Shown here: positions 1 to 10,983 of the stretch, one piece after another
How positions within the stretch are numbered: the stretch's first letter is position 1
How the letters are laid out: each line of letters begins with the position of its first letter
Assembly: GCA_014904845.1 (NCBI GenBank)
Contig: MU119203.1
Span: 1-64,000 of the forward strand
Direction of reading: 5' to 3'
Length of the DNA: 64,000 nucleotides
Origin: Acephala macrosclerotiorum
Lineage: Eukaryota > Ascomycota > Leotiomycetes > Helotiales > Mollisiaceae
Notes under the pieces: model-generated
Database searches by the model: none
The model's input: the letters and a program-made list of their open reading frames with translations, nothing else
Told to the model about the DNA's origin: nothing
Translations under genes and position numbers: made by a program

Positions 1-250
1 GTTCCTCTGATGGTGTATAACAAACGTGCCTCCCAGGTCTTGGCAAAGAGGCCCCTTCTGTGCGTTGATTTTGGACTTTAAGGGTGGAGGTGATAGTGGA
101 ATATGGCAGCTCATATTCACGTGATATTTCTGTAGGTGTAGAGCCTGCAGTCTTAGCCCCAGAGATCTGACCCCTTTGATATGGAGTGAGTTCTGGACCC
201 TTTCTTGAATTCCCAGAGGTGGAGCGTAGAGGAGTGCGTTGAGGAGGCAT
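1..250 (-). CDS. Tc1/mariner-family transposase, N-terminal part (runs off left edge)
   Basis: The frame opens at an ATG at 250-248 and stays open for 83 codons to the window edge. The start reads MPPQRTPLRSTSGN, followed by LTPYQRGQISG and a helix-turn-helix-like stretch (TPTEISREYELPYS), then a basic GASLPRPGR motif. This order is typical of the N-terminal DNA-binding region of fungal Tc1/mariner transposases. The family moves DNA by cut and paste, using a DDE/D catalytic domain that would lie to the left of this window. No stop codon or frameshift is present in the visible part, so the copy could be recent, but the catalytic half is not seen. Confidence 0.72.
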   Translation of the reverse strand, partial: MPPQRTPLRSTSGNSRKGPELTPYQRGQISGAKTAGSTPTEISREYELPYSTITSTLKVQNQRTEGASLPRPGRHVCYTPSEE

Positions 251-342
251 AATGTGGTTGTTTATGAAGGAAGGATGGAGGGGAACGCGTCCAAAACGCG
301 CTTTTACGCGATTTTAGCGAATATTTTTTGGCGCTAACTGTA
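1..342 (-). mobile_element. Tc1/mariner-type DNA transposon, 5' end only, truncated by window edge
   Basis: This segment carries the start of a transposase gene on the minus strand and, just upstream of it, an A/T-rich tract with repeated CGCG-type blocks. On the minus strand the outer end reads TA followed by CAGT, with the TA at 341-342. That matches the TA target-site dinucleotide and CAGT terminus known for Tc1-type elements. The rest of the transposase and the other inverted terminal repeat lie beyond the left edge, so autonomy cannot be judged. The element boundary at 340/341 is inferred from one end only. Confidence 0.7.
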
Positions 343-1959
343 AGCTCTATGGATCATCAATAAAGACATTCTCGAGAGTTACCCAATCGCGATCTTCGGC
401 TTTAATCGAAGTCATAGCTTCGGAAAAGCTCAGCGATAACGTCTCTAGACTAGGTGTTGAACATGCGGCTCCTTTGGGAATCGAAAATGAGGTCGAGGTC
501 CTACCAAGAATCGAACATGGAGAAGCTACTTCTAGGATACATGGGACAAGGCGTCCTAGGCAAGCTACAGTCACAAATAAATGAAGGATGAAGCTAAGCT
601 CAGAGCACAGGGGCGTCATCTACTATTCAAATTCAAGATCATTATGCCTTGATGGGAGATTCTAGCTAAAGTTCGCGCAGCTGGACGCCACGCTTCTGAC
701 TTTGAGATGTCTTGGGACATTCATAAAGTACATCGACAAGTACGAATGTCTGCGACCTATTGTCAGTACGAAGAGCCGAAAATGGTAGATCCAACTTGCA
801 GACTGCGTTCGTATCAGGGATGAAAGAAGAATTGAGTCTGTATGGCAACGAATCGAACTATGCTACTGTGAGTTTCAGAATCTACGAGTCCCTGAAGGAC
901 TTTACTGATAATATCCTGCCCTAGACAGCTTACAGTATTGCAAATGTAAGCCGAATATCCAACCAACCCTGTTAATGCTTCTGATCACATATCAGATTCT
1001 ATGCCGTAGCTATGTAATCTGTTGCTCACCAGGATGAATCCGAAGTTCATCATTCCGTGGGTGCTCAAACACATCTCAGTAAAAATTGCTCAGATGATTC
1101 CTATAGTGGCATGGAAATCTGCTGGACTATCTGGTACGACTCTGTAAAAGTTTGGAGGATTGAGATGCTGACTCGACGACGACTTTAAGCTAAGTTTTCA
1201 TGAAGACACCGGCTCAAATGTACTCTTGAGGTTTCTCGTAGCCACGTTTGAGACCAGGCACCATTCAGCGAGTCAATACCCCATGTTTGAACCGTCATCA
1301 GAAATTCACTAAATAATATTTGTGAATAGTGGTATGTTTGCGGAGGGTGGTACCAAAAAGCAGAACTCTCTGGAGCGACTCAACAGATTCGCAGTCTACG
1401 AACTTCACAACAGCGGATCGCAATCATCAACTGCGCAACAGCAGTCGGACCAATGTTCAGCTCCTATCTCCAAGCCGGACTCTACGGTTCTTTAAACGGC
1501 AAGCACGACTTGGCTGACTGGCAATGGGCAAGTGGTACCCAATACTCCTTCCCAAAGAACCCGAAGTAATCAGAAGCAGCTCCTCGTAATGGACGCCATA
1601 ATTGCGATAGCAGTTATTATTCCACAGATGTTTTTCTTTCCGGATGTGCCAGCGAGACAGAAGTCTGATTATGTTCTCAATGAAGCTGTGAGTTCTAAAG
1701 TTGATGAAGGCTCTAGTGGTTGAGGGCTTCACTGACAGACAGTAGGACATTGAGTTGGCGAGAGATCGTAATCCTAAGGAAGGGAGAGTGAAGCAGGGTG
1801 CATTTATGAAGGCCCAGGTATGAATTTTCAGCACTTTGAAAGTTCCTCCAGAATAGGCGAGGGCGATTTTATGGGGCCGTGCTTCAGGCCTGACTCACTA
1901 ACTCCTCAGGGCTTCCATCGCTGAATTTTCAGCACATTGGCTGCCCTTAACTACTCGCC
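343..1959. other. non-genic flank of the transposon
   Basis: No reading frame here has a convincing family signature or splice-consistent extension. Short frames occur on both strands (for example 1457-1834 minus), but they overlap each other and have the composition of chance ORFs. Nothing else is recognised. Confidence 0.5.
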
Positions 1960-2185
1960 TGTTCCTCCCAACAGGTAAAACGACGGTTGCTCACGCCAAA
2001 ATTATGGCTTCCCTGGTTGATCTCTGCGTAAGTACAAGTTTTTCTTCCACGTCTTTTGGCTGATCACCATCGCAGCTACAACGACGTCGGATATCAGCCC
2101 TCAAATTCCATGGCATCCTGGTTCAAAGCCTGAAACAAGATCAAGCCAGGCTCATACATGGTAGTCCAAATTAGTTCGTTCATTC

Positions 2186-2913
2186 AAGCCCTATTACGAA
2201 CCTCGAGAGCTGAAGTTCTTTACGGATAATTACACAACTCCAATCCAAGCCACCGTTGTTGTCGTGACACTTTTGATGGCATGGTCTAGTACGCCTTCTC
2301 TTCTTCCCTCCCCATCTATACCTCCAGCTAAACCACCAACCCAGGCAACACATGGCTCAAAGGCCGACGCTTGCCAATGCTCGTCCTCGGCGGTATTATG
2401 CGCGGCACGGTCTGCATCGTACTAGGAGCAATGCTCGTATTCTCAGAGTACAAAGCGTTCAAATGGTTTCTTTACTATCAGACAGGTGGGGAACAAGCTA
2501 GTAATAGGTGAAGCAATCCTGCTACTGTGTAGTTCCCAGAAACCACTACTGCTTGATCTACTTTTTGGAAAACTGCCAGAGGTCTGCCATCAACGTGCGT
2601 TAGTAACGGGCGCCGAAAGTTCTAAGATGGTATGGGCAATAAGACATTCATCGTAGCCGCACTCGTACTCGTCCAAATATTCAACCATGCACTGGGAAAT
2701 GCCCTCGTAGCAGGATCTCAAGGCGTATTTCATCAACATATCAGTCCTCTTTTCAATCAATTTACTTTTCACGAAGGGAACACGAACAGGGTATCCTGCG
2801 CCCAAGCTCAAAACATACTTATGGCTTTGACTGCGATTGGACTTGCGTATCTTCAGCATAGGAAGGGGAATAGGTTAGCGGGAGATTATAAGGAAGACAA
2901 TCCGGAAGATTAG
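2186..2913 (+). pseudogene. multi-exon membrane-protein gene, unresolved or decayed
   Basis: Three stretches look like real exons: 2186-2288, 2345-2485 and 2533-2594. They join in frame at good GT-AG sites and encode hydrophobic sequence (for example RGTVCIVLGAMLVFSEY in the second and CLIYFLENC in the third). A fourth open stretch ending at a stop at 2911-2913 contains another hydrophobic segment (TFIVAALVLVQIFNHAL). However, the third and fourth pieces do not join in phase with any plausible splice pair: the obvious intron (2595-2626) is only 32 nt and gives the wrong phase. The 5' end was also not found. I do not recognise the family. It is either a decayed polytopic membrane protein or a gene with exons I mis-drew. 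Confidence 0.35.
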
Positions 2914-3442
2914 CCAATTTCGAGGTCCATTCAGGGAGATGGATTTGGTAAAGATGTGTCTGGTGGGGCCTTAAAGGTGTGAGGGATTTGAGATTTAAAG
3001 AAAGAAGCTCGGGAGATGTCAAGAGAGAAACTTGTGAAAACCAGAGTCAAGAATTTTACGAAATTAGAAGAAGTTAGCGGTCACTCACTCCAGACCGGCC
3101 TTGCTTGATCCAATTACACCGTGGGCTTCTTCCGTCAGATGAGCGATTATTTCCTTGGTCCTTTGGAGAAAGAACCACCGCACCCTTTGGACAAGCTTCC
3201 TTCCTTTCGCGTACAACATTTTTGCATTACGACGAGGGACGCGGACAACGTTCAAATATAAGTTCGAGGCGGTCACAACGCCTGAGGGATGGAAGTGAAG
3301 AAGAATAATCATCAACCATCAAATTCAATTTGACCACATTGCATTGCAAATCTGCATGCATCTGAGAGCGTCCCAACAGCTTCCCTCACCATCTTAAATC
3401 TCAGCACCACAGGGTATATATAGCGACCGACTTCCCACCCAC

Positions 3443-5305
3443 CTACTGCACCTTAGGAACCTCCTTATGAACCTCCGCCGGATTCCCCTCATCCCTACTC
3501 TCCTGCCTCCCAAACTTCTCCTCCACATCTATCTCACCCCTCTCCATGCGTCTAGCATGAGTATCAACATGCGTCTTCCAAGCCGGCGTGCCAAGATACT
3601 TAATACTACCAGGGGTAGTATCATCAAAGATCTCCTCCACCTCTTCAAGAGGCTTTTGGCTAGTTTCTGGGAAGAGGAATAGGACGTGGAGGAACATGGC
3701 CGCGCAGAAGACGCCGAATACGATGTAGACTTTCCAGCGGATGTTGGCGAAGGCGGGAGGGACGAAGTAGGCGAGTGCGAAGTTGAAGATCCAGTTTGCG
3801 GAGGTGGAGAGGGCGACTGCTTTGCCTCGCACGCGCAAGGGGTAGAGCTCTGGCGGGTAGATCCAGGAGACCGGTCTGTTTTTATGGTCAGTACGATGCA
3901 ATGTGTTTTACTAGGAGGGCTCATGCTCGTGACTTACCCCCATGTTGGAGCAAAACTTGCGACGAAGAGATAGGTGCAGGCAATGACAGCCTTAGCAGGC
4001 GCACCCGTGATAGAGATAGATTCTGCGGCAGAGGGAAATTGGTTCTTGTATGGGACCTTGCCGTAGGAAGCAAGAAGGCCGGCATTGATGAACAACCACA
4101 CCATCATCAAGAAAGCTCCAACCAACAGAGTTGGACGACGACCCCACCTATCAACGAAGAGAAGGGCAGGAACCGTCATCACCACGTTAATGACGAATTG
4201 AATCGAAGATGGCAGCAAGACATCGGATCCAAGACCAGCCATGGTAAAGATGTAAGTAATGTAATACATCATAACGTTCATGCCAGTAAGTTGAGACCAG
4301 ATTTGAGTGAAGACTCCAATGTGGGTGCGGTTGATCATCTTCGGGTTGAGGAGCTCGAAGTAGGTGACGTCTGCGTTGGCACGTTCGAATTCGACGACTT
4401 CTCGGATTTCGGACATTTCCTTGTGCACGAAGGGGGAGTTGGGGTCGCCTTTGGCATGGACCATGGCAAGCACTTGGACGGCTTCCTCCCAGCGGTCTTT
4501 ACGTGCTAGCCATCTAGGTGATTCAGGTAGAAATAGCATCGCACCGAAAAGGAAGATAGCAGGGAGCATCTGAAGACCCCAAGGAAGTCTGAAAGCACCA
4601 GTTCCGTTGATATATGAGCAACCATAGGAGATGTAGAACCTTTCCAGAGTCAGCACTCTTGTGTCATGCTAAGGATAATGTCCTAAGAGTTCTAGGACAT
4701 TGAAGACCTTTGAAAAAATAGAGCAGGGCGTAGTAGCTCCGAGACAGTGGGACTTACATAATCAAGATACCCCAAGTGATAGCCCACTGCTGGCAACCGA
4801 CGAGACGACCACGCTTGGAAGGGGGTGCAATCTCGGTAATGTAGACGGGAACTTGAGCAGAGCAGATACCAACGGAGAAACCGTTGATGATACGGCCGAC
4901 GATAAGCATAGGAATATTTTGGGAAGCGCAGACGATGATAGATCCTATGCACCAGATGATGGATCCGACTTGGATGGCCTTCTTTCTTCCAAGCGTATCC
5001 GAGAGGTATCCAGAGACCAAAGCACCAAGCCATGATCCACCAGGCATGGCAGCGGTGATACCACCTATTCCACCTGTTAGTGGGTTTCCTCGAAATCAGA
5101 GGAGAGCAGACAACTGACCTTGAACATTAGCCCTTGGACCAGAGCATTGCCCGTCAGTGTCGAGATACTGAGGACCTTGGTTGAAGTAGCAGAGGTAGGC
5201 CTTGGTGGAGATGATAGCAGACATGGAACTGATATCAAAACCAAACAATGCACCACCGACGACAGCCACTGCCGCAATCACATAGACGTTTCCGACCGTG
5301 TACAT
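3443..5305 (-). CDS. MFS sugar (hexose) transporter, 545 aa, 4 exons
   Basis: Exons on the minus strand are 5305-5119, 5073-4758, 4639-3938 and 3875-3443, all with GT-AG introns, giving 545 residues. This is the usual size for the sugar porter branch of the major facilitator superfamily, which moves monosaccharides across the plasma membrane with 12 transmembrane helices. Family hallmarks are GGALFGFD in helix 1, SDTLGRKKAIQ after helix 2, PESPRWLARK at the end of helix 6, VDRWGRRPTLL in the second half, and PVSWIYPPELYPLRVRGKA near helix 10. The start was chosen because MYTVGNVYV leads straight into helix 1; the cytoplasmic N-terminus is very short. The sugar transported and the direction cannot be told from sequence. 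Large antisense frames over the gene are shadows. Confidence 0.93.
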
Positions 5306-7384
5306 CTTGAAGGTTGATTAACAGCCCAAGAGAAGAGTGAGAGACCAAAAGAGGTTGTGAGAGAGAGAAAAGATTTCCTGATTGCGGGGGCTTTTGGGGG
5401 ATTTATCAAGCAAGGAGGCACCACACAGTAGGACCGATAAATTATTTGACCTGAACATAGATTGACTCCAAGTATCAGTCACAAGAAGTGACTTCCAGGC
5501 CCACCCCGCAACGGCTATACGGAATCCCAAGCGCTGGAAGAGCAGATCCGTACCACGAAGGAACAAGAATTCTTACCACGAGCTACTATTGGCGACTCGC
5601 GAGGCCAGGGAACAGGAGACCTTTCCATTTTCTCGAGACCTAGTTGGCTCATTAAGCGGCACAGCACGTTTAGGACTGTCGATCGCTGAAGGTATTCGCA
5701 GATATTTTGCGAGGCCCCTCGGGGTAACTATGCAAAATCAGGGAAGACGGCGTGGCTATTGCGAGCGGGACACTCTGCTTGGCCAGCATCGGAAGCTACT
5801 CCAGCACTAAAACTTTAGAGCAAAACTGTCGCGAGGTTTTGGGTACGATTTTCCCTGTCAAATGCAAAATGGACTTCGCGAAACGACCGTCTGACAGATG
5901 GATTTGTGGAACTGGAGACTCGAGATTTGGTGTTTGGAGATCTTGCTGGTGTCTGTGAGACTCGCTGAAAAGTGCTCGTAGCACAGCAAATTGTGGGAAA
6001 TCAACAGAGAAGAATCCCCAGCTTTCTCTCAACTGTGAGACAACGTCAACGTCAACGCCATGCTTCGGAGCAATCATTCAGATCACGATCCTGCCCATGC
6101 TCTTGGTCATATAAAATGACGATGCGGCGCTCTCCTGGGGCGACACGAGACGCCACACCCACACGCCTTTCCCATCCTTTGTCATGGGTATTGGTCAAGG
6201 ATCCAAAAGATCTCAACTCGTGGTTCTCAGCTAGATGCAACGTGGGATCAAAAGGGTTCTGATGTTGTTCCCGAGCTTTTCGACCGGCCGAGATTTTTTC
6301 CGTTCGGTTGTGACGGCTCAAAACTCGCCCCGTGAGAGCTCGAGATGCTGCAGATGTTGGAGAGAACGAGGCTTTCCGTGATAATGCCTACCGAGCATCT
6401 CCATGTGGGGCCTTGGCAGGTGGTCGTGGTTGTAGCCTTTGTTGTGGGGAAGGAGAGCCTGGGGTCGGGCAATGAAACTCGGAAGGTCCAAAATGCCAGC
6501 CAGCGATTCAGAGGCTCTCCAGCCAAGTCAAGTCTTGTCCGAGGATTTTCCGCGTGATTGCTAAAATGCGTAAAGAGCGCCACCTTGCATCAAGCAGTCC
6601 GTACCGAAAATGGCAGTGAAAGTCCAGATCCCGAGAATGCTTCCACACCAATCCAACTTCTAGAATGAGGGCTATAAACGGTCCGAATGCAACGTTGCCC
6701 CAAGGGCGTTATTCGTGTGGAAGCAGGAAGAATGGATTCGCATTTTTATGTTCAGGCGTCGAGTTGATGGGGAAGTTGTGCACTGTCAATATCAAGGGCG
6801 GATTTCGAAGTGAAGAAAGAAAAATATGGAGCCCACACGTGATTGCGGGGTCTCCACGATGAACCTTCCTTGATGAACGACGCGCTGCGTTCTGTCGCGA
6901 GGAAAATGTCCATTCTTGCTCAATTCAAAATCTCTTTCCAAAATCTCTAGTGCTCTGGACATTCGCGAGGCTCTCGCGCCTTGGCCTTGCACGATGCATC
7001 TCTCCACAATATGGCGTCGGCAATGACAACCACTCGCCAAAACACTGTCATAACATCTCGTGGTACCTTCGTCACTTCTTCAACTCCAAGATATACAGAA
7101 GTCTCTGGTAGACTCAGATCAAGTGTTCTCGTACGATATGATCTAGAATAGGCATCTCACTTCAGGTAGGATTCTCGATTGCAGCCGCTGCGCCTCAACG
7201 ACAGATAAGCTTTGACTTTGTATGGGGGCCCTCGAAGTTTCATACTCGTCGCGAGCTCATTCACTTGTTAACATTCACAACTTCTCTCTGTGAATCATCT
7301 CTCTTACTTCTTATACACTCGCTTTCATATTCCTTCTCTCCTTCCAATCCCCCAGCTTGCTCACACGGACAAAATCCGCCCGAG
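5306..7384. other. intergenic, promoters of the transporter and the DUF7053 gene
   Basis: About 2 kb separates the starts of two divergently arranged genes. No family-like reading frame or RNA gene was found. Pyrimidine-rich tracts just before 7385 look like the leader of the DUF7053 gene. Confidence 0.5.
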
Positions 7385-8190
7385 ATGTCTTGTAAGCTCA
7401 ACCCTTCTTCCCTCTACCATACGAACACCTCTCCTCCCACTTGACAATCAATTCCCCTTCTTCTGCCGGATGGTCTGCTAACCCACCCACCACAGTCCTC
7501 AACTCCTCCACCGAGGTAAAAACAACCACCATCCTAAAACCCCACATCACCAAGCCCCAAGTCCTACGCCTCCTCCACAACCCCTCCGCCATGCTCGACC
7601 TAAACCCCATAATAAAATCCCACACACCCCTTCCCGCCTCCTCCTCCGTTGCCTTCTTCTCAAATGTCGCACCAGAAAACAAACCCCCCGCCACTGGGCC
7701 CGAACAAGTTGTCCCTGTTTACGCCATCGTTGAATCCTCTAGTCCAGAAGGCAGCGAAGAGGGAAATGGAGGAGGAAGTTGGCGCGGCGGATGGGCGAAA
7801 CGGTTTATACCTGAAGAGATTAGGTATGAGACGAGCATGCAAGCTACAGCAGATGGAATGATTACAATTACACATGCACCGATGGGTGTTCATTCTGTTA
7901 CGAAATGGAAAGTTAGAGATAATGATAAGATGGGGGAAGGATTGATACTGGAGAAAACAGGGAAGGTCACTAGTAATAGGATGTTGATGGGGTTCATTAA
8001 GACGACTATTCAGGGGAGTTATGAAAAGTTGGCTAGTGATTTCGTGGTGGAGTTGGAGAGGATGGTTGAGGATGAGAGGGTGAAGAAGGAAGAACTGGAG
8101 CGGGAGCAAATGAAGCAAGAGGAAATTAACGATGAGAAAGTGCTGGTTAAGGTGGATGATGTGAGTGAGGTGATTGAGGCGGTTGCTTGA
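7385..8190 (+). CDS. DUF7053 domain protein, 233 aa, 2 exons
   Basis: The first coding exon is only 7 nt (7385-7391, ATG TCT T), followed by GTAAGC. The intron ends at a TGCTAAC branch site and CACAG at 7495, and exon 2 runs 7496-8190. The joined start reads MSFLNSSTEVKTTTILKP. The fold region contains VLRLLHNPSAMLDLNP near the start and HAPMGVHSVTKWKV in the middle, followed by GKVTSNRMLMGFIKTT, which matches the fungal DUF7053 family as I know it. These proteins have no established biochemical role; the layout resembles START/PRELI-like lipid-binding folds, which is only an analogy. The C-terminal 50 residues are a charged, probably coiled-coil extension (EDERVKKEELEREQMKQEE). Confidence 0.85.
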
Positions 8191-9121
8191 GTGCCTGGGT
8201 TAAGGAGGAGTTTCATATGGATGATGTGGTACGGCGCTTTGGCGTGGTCTTTGGCTTGGCATGAGAACACGATATGACGGGAGAGAAATGGATAGAATTG
8301 TTTGACGATTAGAAGTCTAGACATTACAACGAAGCTTGATGCATTGCTTTCCGCAGCTCATTCGAATCTCGTTTTTTGCCTAGTTTTTCATCGATTGGAA
8401 ACTCTTCTGCGGTACTCCTTTCCTCGTATTCAACTCCAGCTCGAATCGCCCCACCTTCTACTCTACTTTCGACCTATTTCTCGCCCAGGAAGATCTCGCC
8501 GTAGTGTGATCCAGATCACTAGTACCACAGCGTTAAACTCGTGTTCTCGTGCTTGGTAGATTCACATCAACCTCTTCTTCCATCTCAAAGCTTTCGAGCT
8601 GAGCACGAGCAACCATTTCCTACCCCAGTTTCAACTCCGATACTTGCAATGTTCAACCATCTCAAATGCTAAAGCTATGAGTAGCAACCAGCATGGCTGT
8701 TCATAATCACCTTACTTCACGTGGGAGATCGAGCACGTTGCCTGCTCTGACGAACGACGATACAATGGTGAAGTAAGGCACCATGCCATCAAGACAAACC
8801 TCGATTGCCAAACTCCTCTCTCGACTACTCACTCGGTACGACATCCAAGACCCTTTGCAGCCGAAACCAGAAAGTCTCAAAGACAAACAAATGAAAATAA
8901 AAACCGGTTTCTCTCTCTCTATCCAGGCTTCCATGTCCTAGACCGTGAGTTCAACAAGCAAGTTCTCTCTCCTCTCCACTCTCCAAAAAATCAAGAATAG
9001 GCAAAAGAAACTCTGGTCTTCACATCTGTGGGTATCGGGGAAGAAACCCCAGGCTACGGACCGGCCAGAAAGGGGTTTACTTTTTCAGCTCATGGTCAAT
9101 TTGCTGAGAGAATACAATGGT

Positions 9122-9155
<34 letters not shown>

Positions 9156-9224
9156 AAGGGGGTTGGGCCCCACAGGCGGGGCCCCCCTGGGGGGTGTGCT
9201 TTTTTTTTTTTTGTGGGGGGGGGT

Positions 9225-9267
<43 letters not shown>
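9122..9267. repeat. low-complexity poly-G block with a T run
   Basis: The plus strand has a run of 32 G at 9122-9153, a G/C-rich spacer, 13 T at 9200-9212, 9 G at 9215-9223, and 43 G at 9225-9267. It could be a true homopolymer expansion or a sequencing/assembly artefact. Frames over it encode only poly-Gly or poly-Pro and are not genes. Confidence 0.9.
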
Positions 9268-10584
9268 CTCGGGATTGGCGGACCAAGGGATTTGAACCCA
9301 AGTCGCAGGCACCCTTGCGGATATGCTGTTTTTCTTCTTAGTTGTAGGTGTTGAGGTTGGGAGTTGGATTGAACTTACGCGTTAATTGGGTGCCTTTGCT
9401 AGGGGCTGGATTGGTTATTTAAATCTATATGGATGGGTTGTAGGGCGAAGGCGAGGAAAGGGAAAGGTAAGTGAGGTTGTGGGGATGAGGTGAAGTTCGG
9501 AAACAAGAATTTGAGGAGAATGGGTTTTAAGATTTTATTAATGTATGAGAGGTGTCCTGAATTAAGGCTATGCTAATTGAGCTACCTCAGTCACGTTCAC
9601 GGTAAGTTGAAGGTAACGAATATCCTTCACTTTCCTCTTGGATGCCATTTCTTCTCTCTTTTGCTTTCGGATTCTACATTACTCATTCTGATAACCGGTA
9701 ACGATATCATACTGCTCTCCATTTTTCGCTGCGTGCAATTCAGAAGCAATCGTCAAACATACCCATTGCTCATTCCTTTTCTCGGTATTTCGCTGGTTTC
9801 CTTTCCCGTTTCTCGTCCTTGTCATGAACTGGTACATCTGTAACAATACTGAGTGAAGCCCGCTGATATATTTTCCCCTTCAAGCCTGAAACCCCCACCT
9901 TCTGATGCCATGAGCGCGCAGTCTCCCAAACGTATTCCATCTTCTGCTCCCCAGGTGCTGAGGCCTTACTGACGAACCTAGGCCCGAGCCCGTTAACTCT
10001 TTTTGCGGACCTGAATACAAAGCCATCCGAAACTATACAACTCACTGTCCTCTCGAGCGCTGCAACATTGCCGCCAAATTTCTATAGCAATATCGATCTG
10101 TGTATTGAATTGAGCATGGAAAATGCTGCTTTCGCCGGACTAGGACATAGTCCTTGGCACCAATCTACGAACTCTAAGGCTGAAGTGTTGGCGAAAGGTC
10201 AATATGTCCCTTATTCGAACACCAGTAAAGCCCTTGGTTCAGCAGAGATTTCTGCTTTTGCAAAGGCAAAACAGACGACTCTATCAAAAAATCGTGTATT
10301 TCCGTTGCCTTGGGATGCTTACAAACCTATAACATTTGCCAATAATGTCCGTGAACCCCAAGCTGTCTCTTCTCTTGATCTCCAGCTCTAGTACTTGGTC
10401 TCAGCACCGAGTTTCCAATTCGGGACCGGTCCCTCTGCAGGCCAGTCTGTTGTCTGATGTACCTACCAAGGTAGCACTCATGGAACAAACGCATAGTTTC
10501 CCGTATTCCAGTCGATACGATGGCAGTTCTGTCGAAATGTAAGACAGGAGCTCACTTTTCGACGCCATGAGGCATCAAAACTCC

Positions 10585-10983
10585 CTAACGCCCTTGATCC
10601 AGAGATGTAAGTTCGGTCTCTCTTAGATGACAGCAGGTATTGGCGATTGGATTACAGAGATAAACGTAAGGTATTTGTACGTTGTCAAGAAATCCGTCCA
10701 ATGTCTCCAACTCGCGAAAAAGCCTTTGTAGCAGCGTATGAGTAATATAACGAGCGCCCTCGGAAGCAAACTCTAGAGATGTTGATGTAACGGCGTCTTC
10801 TTCCAGAGGTGGCCCGTAGGCGTTGTAAGGAATCCCGCCTGGTTCTGACGCATACCATCGAAGTGGTGGTAGTTGAACAGAACATCCTCGTCGACGTTGC
10901 ATGACAAAATGAAATCTTGTTTCATCTCCTCGTGCACGTATCTGCGATCCGATCAGGCATAGGCGGCCGTTCCTCGATACCAT
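10585..10983 (-). CDS. possible small protein or gene remnant, 132 aa
   Basis: This single open frame reads as reasonably protein-like in its middle part, for example around LRWYASEPGGIPYNAYG and ARYITHTLLQRLFRELETL. I do not recognise the family, there is no clear promoter, and no adjoining exons with matching phase were identified. It lies in a gene-poor interval, so it may be a remnant or a chance ORF. Confidence 0.2.
   Translation of the reverse strand: MVSRNGRLCLIGSQIRARGDETRFHFVMQRRRGCSVQLPPLRWYASEPGGIPYNAYGPPLEEDAVTSTSLEFASEGARYITHTLLQRLFRELETLDGFLDNVQIPYVYLCNPIANTCCHLRETELTSLDQGR

Noticed and set aside
3411..3421. TATATATA promoter element
   Set aside because: It lies at the 3' side of the transporter with no gene downstream in either direction that it could serve.
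3796..4509. 237-codon plus-strand ORF
   Set aside because: Antisense shadow of the sugar transporter, whose exons are well supported.
9028..9354. Poly-Gly and poly-Pro frames on both strands
   Set aside because: Produced by the homopolymer G block, not coding.
9268..9360. tRNA gene on the minus strand
   Set aside because: Only a B-box-like T-loop is present; no acceptor pairing, A box or anticodon arm could be built.
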